A stretch of 27,988 bases of DNA. It comes from Azolla pinnata. Taxonomy: Eukaryota; Streptophyta; Polypodiopsida; Salviniales; Salviniaceae. Under the pieces are notes generated by a model, which was given only the letters and a program-made list of their open reading frames with translations, had not been told where the DNA came from and ran no database searches. Position 1 is the first letter of the stretch, and each line of letters opens with the position of its first letter. Made by a program: the position numbers and the translations under genes. Below are positions 22,030-27,988 of the stretch, piece by piece. Location: assembly GCA_037176905.1 (NCBI GenBank), contig JBBBWG010000437.1, positions 1 through 27,988 on the forward strand, given 5' to 3'.

Positions 22030-23204
22030 ACAGTTCCCGCAGACAATGAAGCAGTACGTGAAGCCGTGCTTGAGCTACTTATCTACCTTAGCACATAACC
22101 TGATCATAAATCAGAAAATTTCGCTCAAAATCTTCACGACATTAAATGATTGAGCTAATACGTACATATACAGATTTCATGATTTAGTTATGATATATAT
22201 TTTGTGCACATAGCCTAGCTGCCAAAGCTACCCATATTATGTAAAGTCATGCGATTGCCTAGAAAGCTTACTACAACGCGTGTTCCATATACATGTTGCA
22301 TTCACATAGACACGAAATGTAGTATATACACGTAAACTTATGGGAAATATCAATCTATACTTCAAACCTTGGGTAATCATTCTGAATAAACTTGTGCTGT
22401 TTATTGAGGTTAACTTTGCAATCAGGAGAACAATATTGTAAATTGGATCAGCAGCATCCACGATTTCTTAAGATATGTACGTGTGTGTGTATATATGGTT
22501 GCTTGGTACAGGTAATTGGTTCAAATCAGGTCCGCCCATCTGCAATATCTACACAATATTTCAACTTCTTCGTACTTCAGCTAGAATTTCAAACTTTTAA
22601 CCACTTTCTGCGTGGATCGAAATCCAATTAGGGCAACTGTAAACGGGGAAAAGAAATGTTTTTCCTGCAAAAATATACTATCTTACAACAAAAAGAAGGA
22701 GAAAAAACCTAAAACACCCCTCTGCAGCAGCCATCTATACACGGTAAGAAGAGGCCATATCTTCTCCAACAAAATTAGAAAACAAGTACGTGAATCAAAC
22801 CCAACAGATATAATGAAGACAACTCCACTGAAACAAAAGAGGCTGCTACACCCAGAAATAAAACCGAGGTAAAGATTAGAATACCTTACAAAAGCGAGGA
22901 ATTAAAAGGATTGAATTCTTTCTCTGCATTATTCCGTTTTCATACAAAACTCATAGCACCGAACGGATGGATTGGATGAATGGATGGAGAGACAGACAGA
23001 CAGACAGAAAGGAAGGAAGGAAGGAATTAGCTCAGTCGTACCCGATTAGTTCTTGAAAGGAATCCAAGCAGAGAACGTCTCCATTGCATCAGGGATCTGG
23101 GTCAACGTTCGTCTTCCATTCATCGCTCGTTTTCTTCTGATTTTCTGGGCATTTTGTTTCTTTTATCTGTGAAATGCAAATTTCCAAATAGAAGAAAAAC
23201 AAAA
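22030..23204. other. Upstream of CNGC, no gene seen
   Basis: AT-rich DNA that should include the channel promoter and leader. It contains short GGAC/GACA and GGAA tetramer runs near 22985-23025. No exon or recognised element. Confidence 0.5.
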
Positions 23205-23640
23205 GGGAGAAATTTACCAAAACAAACGCCTAACAAAATTATAAATTGCATTTTAACGCCTACTGAAATCAGATATTAACGCCTAATCTAACACTCCACT
23301 CAAAATTAACACCCAATTAATTCTGCTAGCATTTGATCTTATTCCTAATCGCTTCCCACTAATTGATCCTAATCCGTTCCCGTACTGTATTCGATTAACA
23401 AAAGTTGGCAAATTTATAATCTAATGTATTCATTAATACGTTAATTTGATGTTAATCAGATCATGAGCCTTAATCAATTAGTTAATTTGATGTTAATTGA
23501 GCTCTCGATTAGTTGACCTGGTGTTAATCAATCAATTGCGTGCTAATTTCTAAAACTAGTTGTTAATTTGTAATTTTTAGTTTTGGTGGGCGTAAAAATG
23601 TAATTATTAATTTTGTTGGGGTTTTTTTTGTAATTATCCC
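23205..23640. mobile_element. Non-autonomous Mutator-like MITE
   Basis: The left end reads GGGAGAAATTTACCAAAAC and the reverse complement of the right end reads GGGATAATTACAAAAAAAAC. The inverted similarity continues for about 75-80 bp, through CTAACAAAATTAT / CCAACAAAATTAA and CATTTTAACGCC / CATTTTTACGCC. The element is 436 bp and non-coding. Long terminal inverted repeats starting GGGA followed by A-rich and C-rich words resemble plant Mutator-like elements. The flanks (AAAACAAAA and AAAATACAA) are too A-rich and not identical enough to prove a target duplication. Confidence 0.75.
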
Positions 23641-23644
23641 AAAA

Positions 23645-24410
23645 TACAAACAAAACAAATATCATTAAAGAAAACTATTGGTTTTCTAGGTTTACTATAT
23701 TCTCCCAAATACCCTTCTCCAAAATTCCCTGTATTTGTTTTTAATTTCCAAACTGACCCTTTACTCAAGGGTTTGTCCTAAAAATTCAGGGACAAAACAG
23801 AACAGAACATAAGATGGGAAAAAGAAAACAAAATCAATGTGGTCCTGATCGGTCATACGGGAAAATCAGCCCATCTCTACGCATGCATCTACGATTCTCA
23901 CCCCGTCAAAACCGGGAGCGAATCGAATCCTCCGAATACACCTTCTCTGATCATGGCCGTAAGGCGCAACCTGAGAGACAGATCTCCCTCTGATTTAATC
24001 GAGGTGAATCTCATGTCGCCGAATTACGGAGCGATTCGTGGTGTAATCTCGCCACCAAATGGTGCAGTTAAGCTTCCGGTCGCCCCAAAAAAACATCACT
24101 CGCTTATCGATGCATGCTTATCACGGAGAAGCGATTCACCATAAGTATCGGAGAAGAACTGCCCGATGGGCTGCAAAGATCTCGATCGAATATACGAGGA
24201 TGAGTAGTGTGTGGCCGATATAAGATATGAATTCATAGTATGACACTGTATACCAGGTCTCATACAAACTCTTCTGCAAATTCGAGTAGAATCGCGTAAT
24301 GAGAGGTGGTGGGTACAACGGCAATCGGTATAAATACTGTATTTATCCATGGTATAAGTAGCATCCTCAAACCCTACCCTTTCATGCATATGATTAGGGT
24401 TTTTTTTTAA
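23645..24410. other. Intergenic, no convincing gene
   Basis: A plus-strand frame of about 100 codons near 23839-24144 has no family motif and no splice partners, so I leave it uncalled. The region ends in a TTAGGG-like word and a T tract at 24393-24409, directly before the second Mutator-like end. Confidence 0.5.
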
Positions 24411-24495
24411 GGGAAAATCATCAAGAAAACGCCTGACAAATTTATTGATTATAGTTTAACGCACAACACTAAGATTAGAAATCACATATTAATGC
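24411..24495 (+). mobile_element. Left terminal end of a second, related Mutator-like element
   Basis: GGGAAAATCATCAAGAAAACG aligns to the left end of the element at 23205 over about 80 bp. Matches include AACGCCTGACAAA against AACGCCTAACAAA and AGTTTAACGC against CATTTTAACGC. I found no matching inverted right end downstream, so this is either truncated or contains the tandem array that follows. Confidence 0.55.
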
Positions 24496-24589
24496 TTACT
24501 TTTATGATCTCACTAAAATTTTTCTTGAACCTGGGGGATTACTTTTATATTTTGTATTATTTCAAAATTTTCATCTCATATATTTGTAA

Positions 24590-25435
24590 TTTAAGCGTTC
24601 ATGCGGCGATGCAATTGCGCTTAATCGGAGGCATAATCAAGTGCTGCGCCAATGCAATCACGGTCGATCAGAGGCGTAATTAAGTGCCACATGCGGCGAA
24701 TTCCCCGATGTAATTAGAGCCTCACGCGCTCAAAAACAATGCATAATTGCCCAATAATTACGCTAATGACACTCGATCGGAGATGTAATTAAGTCGGTGC
24801 ATCGATGCGATGGCGGTCAATCAGAGGGTGTAATTAAGCGTTCATGTGGCGATGGGATTGCGCTCAATCAGAGGTGTAATTAAGACTTGCTGCGGTTGAT
24901 CAGAGGGTAATTAAGTGCCAGATGCGGCGAATTCGCTGATGTAATTAGAGCCTCTCCTGCTCAACAACGATGCTTAATTGCCCACTAATTACGCTAATGA
25001 CACTCGATCAGAGGTGTAATTAAGTCGTTGCATCGAATGTAACGGCGCTCAATCGGAGGGCGTAATTGAACGTTCACGCGGGGGGGCGATGGGATTGCGC
25101 TTAATCAGAGGCGTAATTAAGCGCCGCAAGCGGCGAATCCCCTGATGTAATTAATTAGAGCCTCTCCTGCTCAGAAATCATGCACAATTGCGCACTAATT
25201 GTGCTAACGACACTCGATCAGAGGTGTAATTAAGTTGTTGCGTCGAATGTAATGGCGCTCAATCGGAGGGCGTAATTAGACGTTCATGCGGGGGGGCGGT
25301 GGGATTGCGCTTAATCAGAGGCGTGATTAAGCATTTGTTGCGGTTGATCGGAGGCATAATTAAGCAATTTAGCGCTTCGCCTGCTCAGAAATCATGCATA
25401 ATTGCCCACTAATCACGCTAATGTAATTTGTATAA
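24590..25435 (+). repeat. Higher-order tandem array with GATCRGAGGYGTAATTAAG core
   Basis: A short monomer, (G/A)ATC(A/G)GAGG(C/T)GTAATTAAG, recurs about every 25-60 bp, at least a dozen times. It is organised into about four larger units anchored by GTTCATGCGG-type words at 24597, 24840, 25072 and 25282 (periods 243, 232 and 210 bp). A second anchor, GAGCCTCTCCTGCTCA, and a third, CACTAATTACGCTAATG, recur once per large unit. No open frame spans the array. Confidence 0.85.
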
Positions 25436-25569
25436 TTCACAGTACAAACTAATTATCACATGAACAGGATCACCGGCTTGTGATCATCAAACAAAGATGC
25501 GATTCAAGAAGAAGAAGGAAGGGGCGGATTAGGAATCGGATCTGCAGGTCGATCAGGCTATGGCAGCAG

Positions 25570-25731
25570 GATCCGATCATTCGATTCATGGGATCATCAG
25601 AACCTCGATCACTCGAAGCATGATCAGATGATTCGTTTCGTGGCGATCATCAGATCCTCGCGCATTCGATGCCATGATCGGATCGTTTGGATTGATGGGA
25701 TGAGATCGGAATCCTCGATCACTTCGAAGCT
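25570..25731 (+). repeat. 53-bp tandem repeat, three degenerate copies
   Basis: Copies start GATCCGATCATTCG at 25570, GATCAGATGATTCG at 25622 and GATCGGATCGTTTGG at 25676. Shared later words are GGGATCATCAGA and CCTCGATCACT(T)CGAAGC. Copy lengths are 52, 54 and about 56 bp. Confidence 0.75.
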
Positions 25732-26477
25732 GCAGGGGCCGCAGATTCACGGCTTGATTCATCGATCATGCGCGGCAGATTCCATGGCATTGCTGATGGG
25801 ATTAGGGCCGGAAGGAACCTCGTGGAGGAGGCGCCGCCGCCGCCGCCGCCGAATCGATTCGACGCGGATCAGCACGACGGAGCTGCTGCAGCAACGCCCG
25901 ATCATCCGCACGTCGATCCTCATCATCATCATCGAGCTCGTGCCCTGCGTGCCGATCTTCTTCTTCTTCTTCTTCTTCTTCTTCTTCTTCGATGTTGGCG
26001 TCGATCTGATCGATATGCCATGATCCATCGATCCCAGCAGCCGACGCCTCGCCGCCGCCGCCGCCGCCGCCATGGATTTGCAGCTCGAGCTGCATGGCCG
26101 CGAAGCAGAATCGATGCGGCGCTGATTACAGAAGCAGATCGATGGCGTAAGAGCCGAGCGATGATGGCGATGCTGCTGCTGATGATCACGATGATGATGA
26201 CGATGGTGATGGAATCGGTCGTTGACTACCTTGGGATATGGCGGCGGCGCAGGATGAATGACGATGATCGGAACCTGGCGATGGATCACGGGAATATGAT
26301 CAGGGGTGATCCGATCCTGCAGCGGATCTGCGATCGGATCATCGTGGGCGTGATCGATGGAGCGGATCAGGGCAAGGCATGCGATGATCATCAGGCAGCA
26401 GCAGCAGCAGCGCTTGATGATGGTGGTGATGATCGGGCATGGGAGCTCGGAGCGCCGGCGATGGAGAGCACGAAGCA
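25732..26477. other. Triplet-repeat and GATC-rich DNA, no gene called
   Basis: Contains CCG runs (25830-25850 and 26052-26071), a TTC run (25959-25990), CAG runs (26396-26411) and many GATC and GATGAT words. Frames longer than 230 codons are open on both strands at once across the same bases, which is what stop-poor triplet repeats produce. No motif of a known family was recognised in any of them. Confidence 0.6.
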
Positions 26478-26928
26478 TTAGGGTTTCGGGTTTTAGGGGG
26501 CTCAGGGATTTAGGGTTTCAGGGCTTAGGGTTCTAGGATTTAGGGTTTAGGGTCTTAGGGTTTAGGGTTTTAGGATAGAGGGTTCTCGGGTTTAGGGTTT
26601 AGGGTCTTAGAATAGAGCGTTTTAGGGTTTAGGATTTCTAAGGGTGTTGGGTTTTGGGATAGAGGGTTCTTGGGTTTAGGGTTTAGGGTTTTAGAATAGA
26701 GAGTTCTAGGGTTTCGGATTTAGGGTTTAGGGTTTTAGGATAGAGGGTTCTCGGGTTTAGGGTTTTAGGATAGAGGGTTCTCGGGTTTAGGGTTTGGGGT
26801 TTTAGAATAGAGGAATTAGGTTTTAGGGTTTTAGAATTTAGGGTTTTAGGATTTGGGAATTAGGGTTTAGAATTTAGGGTTTTAGGATTTGGGAATTAGG
26901 GTTTAGAGTTTAGGAATTAGGTTTAGGC
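26478..26928 (+). repeat. Interstitial telomere-like array with higher-order structure
   Basis: About 450 bp of degenerate TTTAGGG words on the plus strand, interleaved with a recurring insert AGGATAGAGGGTTCTCGGG (near 26571, 26657, 26737, 26768) and its variant AGAATAGAG (near 26609, 26693, 26804). The array is flanked on both sides by non-telomeric sequence, so it is interstitial and not a chromosome end. Confidence 0.85.
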
Positions 26929-26947
26929 GATGGATGCAGACTGCACA

Positions 26948-27238
26948 TCAGTTCATACTCCGATGATCCGAGACGTAGCAATGATATACGCACACTCTGC
27001 TGCATAGATCGCAGCGATGGCGATGGCGATGGCGATGGCGGAGGATAAGCAGGAGCTCCCTGAATGAAGACGAATCATCGTCGTCGTCATCGTCACCGTC
27101 ATCATCATCAGGCTGTCGATTCATGATCGTCGATTCATCCGCGAAAGAAGAATCAAGCGAGAACATGGCGCAGCTGCCGATCATCCTGCGGCGGATGGAT
27201 GGATGGATGGATCGATCCTGAGTTTCCGAGCTCGCCAT
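26948..27238 (-). CDS. Uncertain small open frame (96 codons)
   Basis: From an ATG at 27238 the frame gives a product beginning MASSETQDRSIHPSIRRR, with an Asp-rich stretch made by a GAT-type triplet run and a His-Arg alternation made by a GGCGAT run. I recognise no domain. The part between the repeats (MIGSCAMFSLDSSFADEST) has ordinary composition, which is why I list it, but nothing else supports translation. Confidence 0.12.
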   Translation of the reverse strand: MASSETQDRSIHPSIRRRMIGSCAMFSLDSSFADESTIMNRQPDDDDGDDDDDDDSSSFRELLLILRHRHRHRHRCDLCSRVCVYHCYVSDHRSMN

Positions 27239-27370
27239 GCGCGAAGGGAGGGCCCCAGATCGATCATGGATCGGAGAACAAAGCCCTAATTGCACCTAGC
27301 ACGAACCGACTGGCGCGGTAGTGATGATCTAGGAAGAAAAAAGAAAAGCTTTACGTTTCCGAGATGATCT

Positions 27371-27425
27371 GTTAGGGTTTGTTGGGATTTAGGGTTTTGA
27401 GTTTAGGGTTTCTGGTTAGGGTTTC
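27371..27425 (+). repeat. Telomere-like TTTAGGG cluster
   Basis: Five degenerate TTAGGG(T)TT words, spaced by 8-15 nt, in the same orientation as the larger array 450 bp to the left. Confidence 0.7.
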
Positions 27426-27517
27426 AAGGAGAACCTTTGGAGCAGCAGCGGCTGCTGCAGGAACCCATTTGCGCGATCAAGAGGCTACTCGATACCGGCT
27501 CGAATCCGAGCGATGCC

Positions 27518-27551
27518 GATGATGATGATGATGATCATCATCATCATCATC
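27518..27551. repeat. Perfect 34-bp palindrome of GAT/ATC triplets
   Basis: A GAT run meets its exact inverse at the central GATC (27533-27536). Each arm is 17 nt. Confidence 0.85.
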
Positions 27552-27988
27552 GAGCTGCTGCTGCAGCTGTCGGATCATTTCCTGATGAGAGTGATCAGGG
27601 AATGAATGCGCCATGGATCATGCAGGTAGCTGCAGGGGCCCGATCAACCTAATCATCGTGCATTTTCGGATCCGCAGAAAGCTCCGCGAGAATCGGATTC
27701 ATGATGATGATGATGATGATGATGACGATGATGATTCTCAGATTAGGGAGGCGCTGTAGCGATCATGGCGGCAGCCTACGCCACCATTTCTCGCGACGGA
27801 AACCCAGCCTGCGAAGCTTCGATGATGATCCATTAATCGATTGAAGCTCGAGCTTTTGCGGCATCGATATATAATCGGGCTGCGCCTGATCCGATTTTTC
27901 GATCGATCGATCGATTAACCGCGAGCTTGCGGCGTCAGAAATCGATCGAACCCTTTGATTATCGATCGATTAAGCTCGATCTTGCGGG
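27552..27988. other. GATC-rich right edge, no gene seen
   Basis: Holds an ATGATG run at about 27701-27732 and tandem ATCG tetramers at 27899-27915 and 27960-27970. Only very short frames are present (about 23 codons plus, 31 codons minus around 27760-27860), without recognisable motifs. A gene beginning beyond the right edge cannot be excluded. Confidence 0.5.

Noticed and set aside
23839..24144. Plus-strand frame of 101 codons
   Set aside because: It lies between two transposon ends and has no recognisable motif, no conserved start context and no partner exon.
24590..25435. CRISPR-like array
   Set aside because: Repeats vary, spacing is irregular, the larger unit itself repeats so spacers are not unique, no cas genes are present, and the context is a plant nucleus.
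25759..26481. Frames of about 237-239 codons on both strands
   Set aside because: Both strands are open over the same bases, with runs of Arg, Asp, His, Ser and Leu from triplet repeats and no known domain.
26478..26928. True chromosome end
   Set aside because: The telomere-like array is degenerate and more than 1 kb of non-telomeric sequence follows it.
27437..27652. Plus-strand frame of 71 codons with Asp, His and Ala runs
   Set aside because: The runs come from the GAT/ATC palindrome and GCT triplets. The remaining residues match no family I know.

Overview
The window is nuclear DNA of a land plant. Four genes carry GT..AG introns, their closest recognisable relatives are plant families (PLATZ factor, plant-type Ariadne RBR ligase, plant CNGC channel), and degenerate plant-type telomere repeats (TTTAGGG/CCCTAAA) are scattered throughout. 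I see no bacterial, organellar or viral genes. The lineage is unresolved. The ribosomal protein ends in YPSRI rather than the YPSNI I expect in flowering plants, and simple-sequence DNA is very abundant, so I lean weakly to a non-flowering plant such as a lycophyte, fern or moss.

Layout. 1-1840: microsatellites, a telomere-like block and the probable promoter/leader of the first gene. 1841-3503 (+): PLATZ zinc-binding transcription factor, 3 exons, 380 aa, with extreme low-complexity tails and a minisatellite in intron 1. 3504-7192: microsatellites and intergenic DNA. 7193-8876 (-): ribosomal protein eL33 (L35Ae), 4 exons, 111 aa, with a telo-box upstream. 8877-10200: intergenic. 10633-15647 (-): Ariadne-type RBR E3 ubiquitin ligase, 7 exons, 625 aa. 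15650-18110: GA/GT microsatellites, GATCGG-rich DNA and a 44-bp tandem repeat. 18111-21999 (-): cyclic nucleotide-gated channel, 7 exons, about 692 aa, including a 29-nt first exon recovered by splice-phase and motif matching. 22000-27988: no convincing gene. This last part holds a Mutator-like MITE, a second related element end, a roughly 850-bp higher-order tandem array, a 53-bp tandem repeat, triplet-repeat DNA, a 450-bp telomere-like array and GATC-rich DNA.

The four genes are unrelated in function (transcription, translation, ubiquitination, cation signalling) and do not form a cluster. Every exon model was built by hand from splice signals and protein similarity. Internal splice phases agree in all four genes, which is the main support for the joins. 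The most unusual content is the repeat landscape: families of local tandem duplications inside introns and intergenic DNA, and repeat expansions inside coding sequence.
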